This document shows, piece by piece, positions 13,197 to 24,710 of a DNA stretch of 64,000 bases. Numbering within the stretch: the first letter of the stretch is position 1; each line of letters opens with the position of its first letter. The DNA comes from Psettodes erumei (lineage: Eukaryota; Chordata; Actinopteri; Pleuronectiformes; Psettodidae), in contig JAFBJZ010000331.1 in NCBI GenBank assembly GCA_016785225.1, forward strand, positions 124,001-188,000, read 5' to 3'. The notes beneath the pieces are model-generated. The model had not been told where the DNA came from. It was given only the letters and a program-made list of their open reading frames with translations, and searched no databases. Both the position numbers and the translations under genes were made by a program.

Positions 13197-13397
13197 ATGC
13201 GTACGGTCAGCGTGGGGTGTGTTCCTCTCTGAGTGCCAGTGGTTAACAGTGCTGTGCATTGAAGAGGAGGACAAGAGGAGGGTTCACTCAAAACACATGA
13301 CTGTTACTACCTAAATATTAGTGCAGGGACTCTCTCTCTCTCTCTCTCCCTCCCTCCCTCCCTCCCTCCCCCTCCCTCCCTCTCTCTCTCTCTCTCA
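13125..13397. repeat. (CA)n array and a separate (CT)n/(CCCT)n tract
   Basis: A (CA)n of about 35 units ends near 13194. A pyrimidine tract of CT and CCTC units follows at 13331-13397. Confidence 0.95.
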
Positions 13398-13899
13398 CTG
13401 AGTGTGCCTCAGTATGTGGTAGTGTGTCTGTGCATGTGTGTGTGTGTGCGCGTGGATGTAATTATGTGCAGACGAGAGGCTGTTTGGGGTAAATAGAGTT
13501 CCAATTATTCTTTTAACCTGTTAGATTGTCAGCCCCTCTAACGTGCAGGACCAGGAGGGGACAAAAAAAAAAAGAGACAGACACACAGACAGATAAGTAC
13601 CACATTACTGACAAACAGTGGCACACATTTAACGCAAAACTAAATGCCCATGTTTCTCTTTGATGTGTGTTATCAGAAATGGGATTTTCATTCTTCAGTC
13701 AGTCAAATTTAATGGTCGTACGCTGGCAAAAGGTACTAATATATGTACTTCTATATATATTATTTATTTTTTTTATTTTGAAATTACAATAATTGTAGCG
13801 TCCGTGACCCTGAAAAGAATCGAGTGAAAAGCAGTGAGTGGATTTATGTGAACATATATTTTGTTGTTACCCCCCCCAATTGGAAAACCTCTTGGCTGT

Positions 13900-14300
13900 A
13901 CAAGGAGCAGGTGCCAGCATTACGACGACAAATGATTCGACAGTTGTGTGTCAAGACATGATAACATTGACTTGATTTCATTTGCGATACATTTGCTGTT
14001 TACAGCTGTTTGACAGCGCTGGAGTGCAACGCTCCATCAGCGGCAAATGGAGTAACCCATTCAGCACCAATACGCCGCATTAGAGACAAGAAGTACATTT
14101 TTATTCTCCCTCAATACTTTCTAAATGGCCTCACGGCTAAAACTGACGACTGGCTTTTGAATTAAGATTTCAAGTGGGAGGAGAGCGCAATTCAGATCCG
14201 TTTCTTTTTAATATACACCACAACATTGAGCACAAATTACATTGTATTCAGTAAATACATAGCAAACATTAAAATAAGAGTTGTTAATCAGATCTTTTAA
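13900..14300. promoter_or_regulatory. Candidate conserved non-coding block VII
   Basis: Complex repeat-free sequence including catttgctgtttacagctgt, gacagcgctggagtgcaacg, taacccattcagcaccaata and cgccgcattagagacaagaa. No ORF. Enhancer-like by appearance only. Confidence 0.35.
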
Positions 14301-14747
14301 AATGTGCACATTGCTAAAGGCTCAGAGCGAAACCGCGTTAATACGCTTCAACTGGCGTTCAGTTTTGGCGCGATGCCTCGTCATATCGCCGCCACTCTCT
14401 GAAGAAATATTACAGCAGTTTCCCCATCTCCCACTTCCTCCAGCTATATTTCGCACATGCACGCCACGGGCTAATAATGTTATCGGCTCAGATCGCCAAC
14501 TCAGCAGATCTCGACCGCGTGTCACCTAAGATAGCTGCAGCGCACGCGCGCGCGCACACAGAGTTCTGTGCCCCTTGTCAATAGGACGTTAAGGGTTTTG
14601 GCACTAATGACCAGTGTACAGATAAGAGAGGAGAGGTTAATGTGTTGCTGTGGGTGATCAAGATAAGACCGATCCCTTCAAGCCCGCACACAATGAGACG
14701 GTGAGAAAGGGAGAGAGGACACAAAAACCACAGCTACAGGAGTTAAA

Positions 14748-14756
<9 letters not shown>

Positions 14757-14785
<29 letters not shown>
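14757..14785. repeat. (TA)n microsatellite after an A run
   Basis: About 14 TA units preceded by about 12 A. Confidence 0.95.
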
Positions 14786-14787
<2 letters not shown>

Positions 14788-14879
14788 AGAGGAGAGAGAG
14801 AGAGGCGGCGCTCTTCATGTGAGACAACATGGAAGTCTTTTGTGTAGGACTAACTGCCGTGTGTGAACTACTGTTTATC

Positions 14880-15250
14880 ATATTTGACGTACAAATAAGT
14901 GGATTCATGCAGATTCGGGCCGTCGCCGCTGCGGCACAGCAGAGTCCTAAATGCTAAAAACTTAATAGCCGCCACCAACCAATCCAGCCTTTTCACTGAG
15001 GGGTTTATTGGCGTGGCTCAAAAGAAAACCAAATATACGACCCTGTCCCGCGCACAAAAGGCCTTTATTTGGAGGCTTTCTTTGTGCCGCTCAGGATATG
15101 TGCGCTTACATGTGAATACCACATCTACAGCGTGTGTGTCTGTGGAGATTGTTCAGTGCAGCCTTAACGGGGAGAGATACTTTATTGCGTTTGTTATTTA
15201 AAGTACTTACAGCCTTAACAGACACTCAGTGCATGCATATATGTATCCAT

Positions 15251-15284
<34 letters not shown>

Positions 15285-16080
15285 CACACTCCTCCCTGTG
15301 ACTGGAAGTAGCATAAATTGGCTGCCCCCCACCCCCCTACCACTCCCCAATCTGTGTGGCCGGCTGGGTCGGCTGACATTTGGACACTTGTCAATCATCT
15401 CTTTCAATAGCCAAGCGGCAGGAAAAATGGAGTCGGGGGGTCAGCAACTCAGCGTATCGCCATGGCAACAGCTGCACTTTAGTTCATATGCCTGCTGGGA
15501 CTGTAGTTCGAGGTGTGTGCACATCCGTGTGCGTGTGGCCTGTGTGAGAATGTCCATTTTTTGTTTCTGGTCCCAGTGTGCGCGTGTGTGCGTTCGCGTT
15601 TGTGTGTCCAATTGTTACCCATCAGCCAGGGGCAAATACTCCTCCCATTTTAGCTCTTCCACCTCTCACCTTGCAACCTCACATGCAGCTTTAGTCTTTT
15701 CTGCCTCCCTCCTTCCCACCCTCCCTATTTTTTTTTTACCTCCCTCCTCAAAACCAGCAGGTCAAGGAACAAGGCCCTGCAGGAAGTAGCCTACAGCATC
15801 CAAAAAAAGAGTACTTAACCTTTCGGCGACTCGGCCTCTCCCTCTCTTTGCCCCACCGCCTCACCAGTGTGCGTTTCCCTCTGATCCTCCACTTGCACCT
15901 GCTCTGCATCTAATTGTTTTCTCATCTTTAATAGTTGCGCTTTCATCTGTTCGCCAGCGCCGCGCTGGGACTTGTGTCGTCGAGTGGGCGAGAAGTGTGT
16001 GCGTTTTACCCCATATTGTGGTTCGCATGGGCAGCCGGCCTGGTGTTCCGCCACAGAACGAGGAATCGACAGAGCCACAA
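14880..16080. other. Non-coding, possibly two short conserved patches
   Basis: Complex sequence at 14900-15200 and 15380-15480 (gacacttgtcaatcatctct, tcaatagccaagcggcagga) is interrupted by a (CA)n at 15252-15283. No gene recognised. Confidence 0.4.
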
Positions 16081-16089
16081 CAAACTACG

Positions 16090-16560
16090 CGGCGTCTGCG
16101 CCAGCGGTGGTCTGTTTATGGGATGAATGCGGAGGATAATTTGTGTTCTCAGTCAGGGAAAATAGCTCAGATTGAGCCTCGGAGGACAATCCACCGACCC
16201 GCTTACCGAACACTTATCGCAGAGAGGTTCACCAGCACTATTCATCCTCCTGGGGCTCCAGCAGCCACACACAAGCGGGCGACCGGTCCCTCCTATCTAC
16301 CCCAGACTTTAATGACAGCGCAGTGTGCGGTGACAGCAGCCACACGGAAATGAATGCAATATACAGTGTTCCAAACGGCTTGGAAAAATAACTCGAAGCT
16401 CTGGGAATAAAACACCTTTCATGACAACGGTGACACGCACAACATTTACGCAGCAGCGTGCGGCAGGTTTGAGGGATTTGATGATAGTTTGGCGAGAGGG
16501 CTAAATGCCAAAACTTCTGTGGCATTAGATTTGAGCACAATTGTGTTTCTTTTGGCACGA
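16090..16560. promoter_or_regulatory. Candidate conserved non-coding block VIII
   Basis: Repeat-free sequence with ggataatttgtgttctcagt, gggaaaatagctcagattga and gacagcgcagtgtgcggtga. No recognisable product in any frame. Confidence 0.3.
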
Positions 16561-16689
16561 CAAAAAATGTCTCTTGGAAAACAAAACAGTGGCTGACAGA
16601 GAGAGAGAGAGAGAGAGAAAAAAGTACACAGGTTGTTAGATGTGTGTTAATTTTGTGTCCTTCCTCTTCCTGTAACTAGTGACTTTTAG

Positions 16690-17060
16690 GAGTAAAATCT
16701 GCCACTAATAGCTGTTTGATGTGGATTAACATGCTCCATTACCCCAATGTACCAACACTGCCAAAATCATTACAGAGCGCGCGCACACACAGACACACAC
16801 GGGGAAATACAGGCTCCATGACACAGACACCAACACTGCTCCGTCCAAATCTCCCCGACAACGAGCACACATGCACACTTCTTCGTCCAACACTCTCCCT
16901 GTTCCCATTCCCATCAATGGACAAGGCCTGACTGGAATGGCGTAATTCTGGGGGATAATTCATGGATAATTTTGGGATAATCTCCAGCAAACCATTCGGA
17001 GCGCTGCCACCCAGTTTGCCCGCAAACTGATTACCAGGCTCCGAATGCCAGCCACTTGTA
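16690..17060. promoter_or_regulatory. Candidate conserved non-coding block IX with three phased GGATAAT motifs
   Basis: Three identical GGATAAT words begin at 16953, 16964 and 16975, that is, every 11 bases, about one helical turn. GGATAA is the reverse of TTATCC, so GATA-type or bicoid/OTX-type binding are the obvious readings. The flank includes cactaatagctgtttgatgt and ggattaacatgctccattac. Confidence 0.4.
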
Positions 17061-18420
17061 GTGACCAGCGACGCCAGCAACCACTTTGCTGGATGCAAAT
17101 AAACAAAACCAAACGAGGACCTCAAGCAGGGGAAGCGTCCAGCTCTGCTCGCTCAGATTTCCAACTAAACGCCGCAGGTTAAAGAGGCGGAAGACGCACG
17201 CGCCAAGGAGGCAAACAAATACACGACACGTGAACGTAAAGACAGGCCGTGATGTGCGAAAGCATGCATTAAGAGAGCGCACGCACCCTGGCTCTCGCAC
17301 ACACCCCCACCCCCCGACAAAATCACACGCACACACGCTCAGACAACTGCGAGGATTTTTATTATGTGTGATTGCCATCTCGTGGTAGGAGTAACCGTGT
17401 AATTAAGAATAAATACGTGACCTTTACCGTGACATGCAATCAAATATTCCATTTTGCCGCCTAATCTATTCTTAGCCTCGGCCAACACATAAAGGCAACC
17501 ACTTTGTTTCTTTTTCATGGACCAATGACTAATCTGCCTGCTGACATCATAGGACAGTAAAAGCAGTGCCATTTAAAATATATAAAACAATGTCCATGCA
17601 TTAACAAGGGAGCACTGTCTGGGAGGTCACAGGTCTGCGACAATTTGCGTGTAAACACAAACCCATGCACGCGCCAGTCAACGGAATTATGGGGCCATAC
17701 GCTGAAGCTTTATGGTGAATTTTGGGCTGGTGTTGGCGTTCATATGTTAATATATGCTGACATCTAGTGGTTCAAACCGAAAACTGACAGTTCGAGGATA
17801 ACGCACGCTCGCTCCAAGGTAAATACCACCACCTCTTGGCCGGTGTAACAACAACCAATGAGAAGAAGGCAACATGCATTTTTTTTTTTTTTTTTTTTTA
17901 AATACAACCTTTTGGTATTAAAACATAGCTTTAATTACTTCTAAGAGCATTTTACTCTACATGTTAATCATTAGCTTGAAAAGAACCCATGTGTTCATAA
18001 GAGGATACCAAGTGATCGTGTGAACTCTCCAACGCCACTGCTAATTATATTAGTAATTAGCATAACAAGTGTAACACACACACACACACAGAAAGAGAAA
18101 GTTAGCACAGGTAGGTAAATGTAGTACTTTTCATATATAAAGCTGGCTATTTTCAGTTCTTGTTTCCTGTGTGATACCATGTAAGAATGAAGTTGCACGT
18201 AGTGTTAACAGAAAGAACTTTGAAGAAGAAAAAAAAACACCAGAAAGTGTGTGTGTGATTTACTTCTCTGGCTTTTAAATCATACCTAAATGTTTGTATT
18301 GTTCTCCATAGTGTGGGCATAGCAAGTCCTTCCTGTCAGTTGAACACACTCAGATATGCATGCACAGGCACGCACACACACAAACTCAGTTCAAGTCCAA
18401 CCAAAAAGTGTCATTTCAGG
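17060..18420. other. Non-coding, nothing recognised
   Basis: Contains a T run (17880-17899) and a short (CA)n (18075-18090). No exon or repeat family recognised. Confidence 0.6.
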
Positions 18421-18421
18421 T

Positions 18422-19175
18422 GTACTCACCATAAGTTAAGAGCTCTTATCTCTGTCGCAGTAAAATCAATTCAGAGGCGTTAACAGTTTCAGTTTTGCAT
18501 TCAGGTCCTCGACATCTTCTGCCTGCACTGCCTGAAGGCAATGTTCAGGCTATACAAAAAGTGGAAGTCAAGACAGAGGAAGTGTCCTCCCATAGCATCC
18601 GGAGAAATGGTCGTCTCCAGTCGAACACAACAATCGCTCTCCAGTTAAATGGTTAAAAAAAAAAAAAAGCCTGTAGCATCTGTCTGCAACAGCTGCTCAG
18701 AGCAGATACAGGAAGCAGGGTCCCATCAGTCAGCCCGTCACTCCACAGAGCACTCGAGTCCAGCAATTTTCTCTTTTTTCTTAGTCTTTGAGAACACCAA
18801 ATGGTGAAAACTTGCCTCCGTGAGAACGTTATGGACTCGGCTGAAGATCGTCACAGGGAAGCAGCTTTTGACCCGCACGATAACAGGTGATGATGACGGT
18901 GAGCGATAACCTGAGACAGACCGATGCGTCTAAGTGGTGAGACCGCTCACCTGCTTTTCTTAGCCCCCCCCATCGTGCCTCCAGGCGGTGAAAGCCTCTC
19001 TGTCAGCTCTGCACTGGTCTCCTCTCCTCCCCTCGCTCTGTTCAACTTTGACTGCTTTCCCTCTTTCCTTCTGCTCTGTCTCTGCACTTGACCAATCCAC
19101 TCCATCAGCTGCACCGCTCTCAACTCCACACAGATGTGCACTGTGCAACCTATTCATTTTTGTGATACTCTCACT
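18422..19175 (-). other. Possible exons of an unidentified minus-strand transcript
   Basis: Two strong donor-like sites read on the minus strand: AAAAGCAG|gtgagc at about 18950 (after an ATG opening MGGAKKS) and CTTATG|gtgagtac at about 18433. A good pyrimidine-rich acceptor (ttccactttttgtatag) lies near 18550. Joining them yields only a very short frame, so the transcript, if real, may be non-coding. No product recognised. Confidence 0.2.
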
Positions 19176-19539
19176 CACTTGGCTCCCCCACCCTCCACTC
19201 CCCCACCCCCGCCGAACCAGTCACCTGTGGGCTTGGAGGTACTTAAAACCATTTCCCAATCTCCCGCCCTCCTCGCCTCGTTCCTATCTCGTCTATCTCT
19301 GTTATTCCGTCATTTTCACCTCCCCTCGCTCCCACTCACTTCTCACTCCTACCCACTTTTAGTCCTTTCACTTCCTCTAATAAGTCCTCTGCCTCTACCC
19401 AACCATTACCAATTTTCTCTGACCCACTACTTGTTATTAGCCCCTTGTCTTCCTCCTCCCCTTCCTGTTATCCCTCCACTCTCCATCCCTGTCTCTGCCT
19501 ATCCTCCTTATATATCCTCAGCCTTCGCTTTGCCTTCTC

Positions 19540-19770
19540 CCCATCTCCAGCGGCATGAATATATTATTATCTACACAATGGGGCCCTGCTTATTGTTTAT
19601 GAATTACCAGCCTTGCGGCCAAACAAAGCCTATTTTCATAAGAAACCTCCATTTCATTTCAGCTCCAATTAGATTGGGGGCTAAAGAATAGGAGTCCTCA
19701 GGCCTCAGCCCCTAAGGATGGCAGGTCCATTCAGCTTCATTCAATGGGGCCTTATTGCTTTCCCATACAA
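19540..19770. promoter_or_regulatory. Candidate conserved non-coding block X
   Basis: The cleanest of these blocks: gcatgaatatattattatct, acaatggggccctgcttatt, gtttatgaattaccagcctt, aacaaagcctattttcataa and agctccaattagattggggg. It carries SOX-like (ACAAT, AACAAAG), HOX/POU-like (ATTA, TTTATGAATTA) and CCAAT-like words without any simple repeat. Not coding. Confidence 0.45.
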
Positions 19771-21990
19771 AAGAGCACGTGGACGGGCTTTCAGACTGAA
19801 ACACCAACCAAAAATGACTGGGAGACAGTACTGTACAATAACAAATCTTTAAAGAAAGGACACTGAGTGCTTATCCTCCCATCCATCAATTCATCCCTCA
19901 CTCTTCGCTTTCTTCCTCTCCTCTGTTCGTATATTGTAAGACCTGGACATTAATGACAGACAGTTGAAAGAGAAAGGGAGTGAAAGAAAAAGCAGAAGAA
20001 AGAGGCAGAGCAGCTCAGTTTTTCACAATACATGTCAAGTCTAAATGATCACTGGCTGCTGAATAGACAGAGAGAAGGGAGAAGAAGTGAGTCGTGTGCA
20101 TGTGTGTGTGTGTGTTCGTGTGCGTACGTACGTACATCTGATTGATTCCCTGCTTTGAAAAGAGAGAGAAAGGAGTGAACGAAAGAGAGAGAAAGACCTT
20201 GATGCTTTCTCCGAAGCTCCACAATGGCCGAGAGGGGGGGTCTGAGCCGTATTGTGGAGCACCCACAGTGACAAGCTGTCACTCCATCCCGGTAGGAAGA
20301 AAGCAGCAGAGAAACTGAAGAGGGGCCGGGGCAGGTCAGAGTCTTGATAATACACGTCTGCCTCCGCGATTCACAAGTTCCTCACCCACCACACACTTGA
20401 CATGAAGGAGCAGGAGAAGAAGAAGGCTTTTAAGCTCATCCTGGTAAAGTGGGAGCAAAAATATAGGAAAGTTGGAGCCCACATGTCACAGCACAGCGTA
20501 CTCTTGTGCCTCCACCTGGGAAACAGGTGATATCAAGCTAAGAGGTCCGGGTAAACTTTTCCGGTATCGAGGCAATGGCTCTTTTCATGCTCCGGTTCAT
20601 TACCGGGGACCAAGTGGCAGTCGGCCAGCCAGACGCTGCGATCGTCAGGCCAGCAAGGTCAGAGCACGACAGCACTGGCCTGGCTTTATCTGCCCGGATC
20701 TGCTTCACGGGATGAATGTGAATCGTGCCTTTGTTCCGATGAAGGAATATTCAACATGAAAACAAAAGGCAACTGTTTTCATTACTAATGAGTGGACAAG
20801 GTGAGAGTCACAGTGAAAAGGTTGACATCTGTGCTTATTCATCCAACAGCGGCAGAACGGGATCATCTCTCCCACAAAGCTTGTCACGATTTTCAGGGCA
20901 CACAATAGATTTCAATAGGCTGGTCGTTTTCAAAAAGAGATGGGCGCACAAACACACACGCGCAAACATATACACACTCACGAATGTTTTGGGTTTTTTT
21001 TGTTGGGGTCAAAGAGAAGATGCAATCAATATCACTGCCACACAAACATCGTCTCCACATGTTCGTACGGTATTAATTAGTTTAACTTAAGTCACCCAAC
21101 TCATGTGGAACTGATCTATGATGTGAACACAAACCAATAGTCACATACTTCTGACTTCATCACTCCTTTCCAGCATATATAAGTGTCAGCACAGCAGAAA
21201 CTGGGGATTGACGATGAACTAATTGAGAAAGTCAGCCCAGGGTGGCACCGCAGATTTGTTTATTAAAAACAATCTGAGCAATGGCAACAGTGACAACAAC
21301 TGTTAAGGAAGTCTGTAAAGAGGTGTCACAGCAAGGGCAGCATAGCTAGACAGTACAAAAAAAAAAAAAACACAGCACACCATGCACTGGGGAACCACAA
21401 CAATAACTCCCATAGCAAAACCACTTTGTGCACAGAGCACAGCCCAGGTCAGGCAACTCAGACCATCCATATATATAATGTGTCCTTACGTGCACTTGTG
21501 TGCAGCGGCAGGAGGCTACAACGCTCAAACTGTTGAGGCAGGTAAGGAGGTCACGCGCACCCACGCAGGTGTTTCCAGCCGCTCAGGTCACATCTCTGCT
21601 CACGCGGAAGGTGGGTGGTGTTGCGTTCATATTCACATGAGGTTGAGAAAGATTTTTTTAAAAAAGTGTGAACCATCGCGCCCCCGCTGGTGTAATGAGG
21701 CCAAAGTCCGTCAGTAGGTGTTTGAGGAGGTTTGTGTTAAGCGCGGGGTCACACTGCATCGAATGAGACTACTTACCTTGCCTCACCAAACTTTTCTCAG
21801 TATGTCTGAACCATTAAAAAATGTGAATGCCCCCCTTTATGCGATACTTGTTTTTTGTGGGGGGGGGGCATTTGATAATATGTAGGTTAACAGTTTGTTT
21901 AGCTGGCAGAGACGGAACTAAATCAATGAAAATCAGGTTAAACTTGAGCAGACGGGTATAACCAATGACATTAACAACGGCTCTGTTCCT
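19771..21990. other. Non-coding, nothing firmly recognised
   Basis: Contains tcatatataa-like A/T patches, poly-A (21358-21370) and a T-rich tract (20993-21001). A minus-strand donor (GAGGCAAG|gtaagtag) at about 21777 follows an acceptor-like ttttttaatggttcag and could bound a 29-bp exon. Otherwise featureless. Confidence 0.4.
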
Positions 21991-22009
21991 TTAAGCGCCA
22001 GAGGAAGCT

Positions 22010-22620
22010 AGCAACGTTAGCGCGCACATTTTCACGCACCTGCCTGTAAAAGCAGCAGTCGTCTACGTGAAGCACGCCATGGAAACGGACAGTTAAAGCA
22101 ACGTTCGCCATCTTTTCTTATCAACAGTGTACACTGTGAACAGGAGCTCAGCAGCAGACTCACAATTCACGGATATTGTCGAGTACACGACCGCGCGCTG
22201 AATAAAACCAAACAACACAATAGAGGGGGAAGCGTGAACACATACCTTAGCTGGGTGAAGTGAAGCTGTTTGTCCCCGAGTACAAATCTCGGTCCCTTTT
22301 TTTCGAGCAGGCGCTAAAGGTCCAAATCCACCAGAGGAAAATTCCGCCCCGAGTAAGACAAATGGAGTAAGTCCGCAAACTCCAGCGTCGACAGAAGGGA
22401 AACAGCAAACACAATTCTCCACGCGTTTAATTCAGCCCGAGCAGTGGCGCATTTTCCGCAGCAGAAATGTTTGAGCAGCGTTCACGGACGGCGGCAAGAA
22501 AATGGAAACCGGAAACAGACGTTTGAAAATACCGCCATTTTGCAGAAGGTGCGTCGGACGTATGCGCGGAGTAGCACAAATGGAGTTGTTCGGTCTCAAA
22601 GTAGTGCTCTAACCGTTGCG
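22010..22620 (-). promoter_or_regulatory. CpG-rich promoter-like region with candidate minus-strand first exon(s)
   Basis: CpG-dense sequence containing two YY1-like words (cgccatcttt near 22107, ccgccatttt near 22532), typical of housekeeping-type start sites. On the minus strand, AAAAGATGGCGAACG at about 22111 opens MANVALTVRFHGVLHVDDCC, then FYRQ, and stops at a CAG|gtgcgt donor near 22037. A second donor (CAGCTAAG|gtatgt) lies near 22249 and a strong acceptor near 22204. Product not recognised. It could be a lncRNA or a gene extending left. Confidence 0.35.
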
Positions 22621-23073
22621 TATAATTGAAAGTTTTTGTCAAAATTGAGAAAAAAAAGTCGAAAAGCTGAGTGTGCGGTGGCAGAAATACTTACTATAAT
22701 AACCTCTCACAACTATCTTGAGTAAATGTACTCATGGAAAATGGGCCATTTCACTGAATTATACCTGCGGATGTATTCATGCAGCGTTGTATGCTACATG
22801 CATGTAAGCATTACTTCACCTTTAGCTGGTAAAGGTGGGGCTACCTTCTTTACATAGTACTGCTAACATATACTGCTAGCTTCATATGAATATATCATCA
22901 TTTATTAGCAGATTCTTGTTTCACGTACATGATTTGAATCAGCCAGTAACTAAAAGTATCACATACGTGTAGTGGTAGTGTTTGCCTCCAAAATTCACTC
23001 AGGTAAAGAACAAGTGCAGTCTTGGAACAGATTTTAGCAGCAAACACAAAGTCATTCTTCTAAAAAAAACACA
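22621..23073. other. Non-coding gap between the CpG-rich region and the arhgef7 3' end
   Basis: Nothing recognised. Confidence 0.6.
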
Positions 23074-23807
23074 TTTATTTCTCCCAGGGGACAAAGGCTC
23101 ATCTTTTAGTATTATTTACATTATACAGTACCAGTTCAATACCTGTACAATTCCCTTAGGATGGCCAGAAATCAAATCAAACCGCAAAGTGGTCAAACAA
23201 TAATGAGTACCCAAAAAGATGAGTTTCCTGGCACAATCATAGCATGTGTCAGGAGAGAGACCAAAAGAAATGAATTCATAAAAAAATTAAATAACAAAAG
23301 AGAGGTTATGGAATTGCATGGTTCAAGTTCCGACTTGTCCAAGGTCTTTGTGACCATTATCATCATTATTGTACCGTTTATGTACCACTGGGCAGCATCC
23401 TGCTAAACGACTGTAAACAGAAAGAGAGGGTCTGTCCTTGGTTTGTCCTCCTGCTACGCTGAACACGGCCAAAGATGTGTGAAGGTGAATGTCGAAGTGA
23501 GTATGATTTTCTCACCTTTCTGTCTGCTGTTCAAGGAATGTTATTGTGGAGTAGATGGTAGAGGCTATTCAGCATTATATCCTGTTGATTCCTGTTGTTT
23601 AGAGGGGCAGCAATGACACCCCCCTCACGCATCCATCACAAACAAGTACACAATAACCTGCTTACAGTTGCACTCTTGCTCTCACTCACGCTACCAGCCG
23701 TAAATTATGAATTATGCATTTCACACACGGTGCGAGCAAGTCCACGCGTATACATGCCCTTTCTCTCTCTTTTCAAAGTCTTCAGATGGGGAGGGCGTAC
23801 AGGAGCC
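23074..23807 (-). other. arhgef7: Probable 3' UTR of the arhgef7 coiled-coil isoform
   Basis: On the minus strand, 0.73 kb after the DETNL stop, an AATAAA hexamer occurs (tttatt at 23074-23079 on the plus strand). The intervening sequence is non-coding and moderately A/T-rich. This is the first good polyadenylation signal downstream, so it is the likely 3' end, although no transcript data are available here. Confidence 0.5.
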
Positions 23808-24710
23808 TCACAGGTTGGTCTCATCCCATGTGGGGTCATTCATGCTCTTTAAAACCCTCCTCACAACCTTCTCCAGATCCTTCCGTGCCCTCTGCTCTTC
23901 CTCCAGCGACCTCTTCATCTTCTTATTATCCTGTTGTGTGAAAACAAACATGTAACTCATGCTGTCGTAAGAAAGATTTATAGAAGACATTTAGTCGCCC
24001 TGTCTCAATTTAAAGCCAAGGTGATAGTGTCATTAGCTCAAATAGTGTGAAACATCTTGCTTATACCTCAGACATGACTTGGCTAGTTTTTTAAAGATTA
24101 GAGCATCAAAACAGCTAATTTTAACTTTGGTTATTTAAATAAACACACCATCGTCATCTATTGTAAAACACCCTAAACACGCACCTGTTTTAGTTCCTGG
24201 ACCTCGTCCCTCAGGGCATACACCACATCCACCAGGCTCCTTTAAGGCAGCAAAGATTAACAGGTCAGCACAACAGTAACATTATTGGGTATGGGTTCAC
24301 ATCGTTTCAAATCATGAAGCATTTTACTGAATGGATAAGTCTGGTCATATTTCATATTTTCTTCATGTCCACAAATCCCATAAAAGACCAAAACCCACAG
24401 TGAATTAAAGGGAATGGAGTCCCTGCATTTTCTGATTTTTCCCTAAACTCTGGAACTACTGGATCATTCAACTCAATTGGTATTTTTTTAAAAACTTCTC
24501 ATTACCCATTTATAGTCTCTCACTGTTCTTAACTGGTGCTATGTTTGTTTGTAATGCACTTTGTAGCATTAGACAATGATCCAGGACAAAGGAGAGGCAG
24601 ATCATCTTACTTTTCTTCCACTGCACTTTGTCCGTTGCGACTGGGATCCTCCACAAGGACTTTCTCCTCACCAGGAATGATCACGTGCAGCCCCGTTTCC
24701 CTTTGCGGTC
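23808..24710 (-). CDS. arhgef7: arhgef7 alternative 3' exons: GIT-binding region, trimeric coiled coil and PDZ ligand
   Basis: Three exons: 24710-24611 (GEEKVLVEDPSRNGQSAVEE), 24239-24185 (SLVDVVYALRDEVQELKQ) and 23930-23808 (DNKKMKRSLEEEQRARKD through MNDPTWDETNL and TGA). In phase the set joins directly to exon 28985-28896 (A + GA gives Arg). This is the beta1-PIX tail. The first two exons correspond to the GIT-binding domain, the heptad-rich stretch forms the parallel trimeric coiled coil, and the last residues DETNL are the class I PDZ ligand known to bind SHANK and Scribble. Its presence shows that the gene runs about 4.4 kb beyond the alternative stop at 28233. Confidence 0.95.

Noticed and set aside
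21170..21190. TATA-like word (catatataagtg) on the plus strand
   Set aside because: No downstream exon, start codon context or splice signal accompanies it. A/T-rich words are common here.
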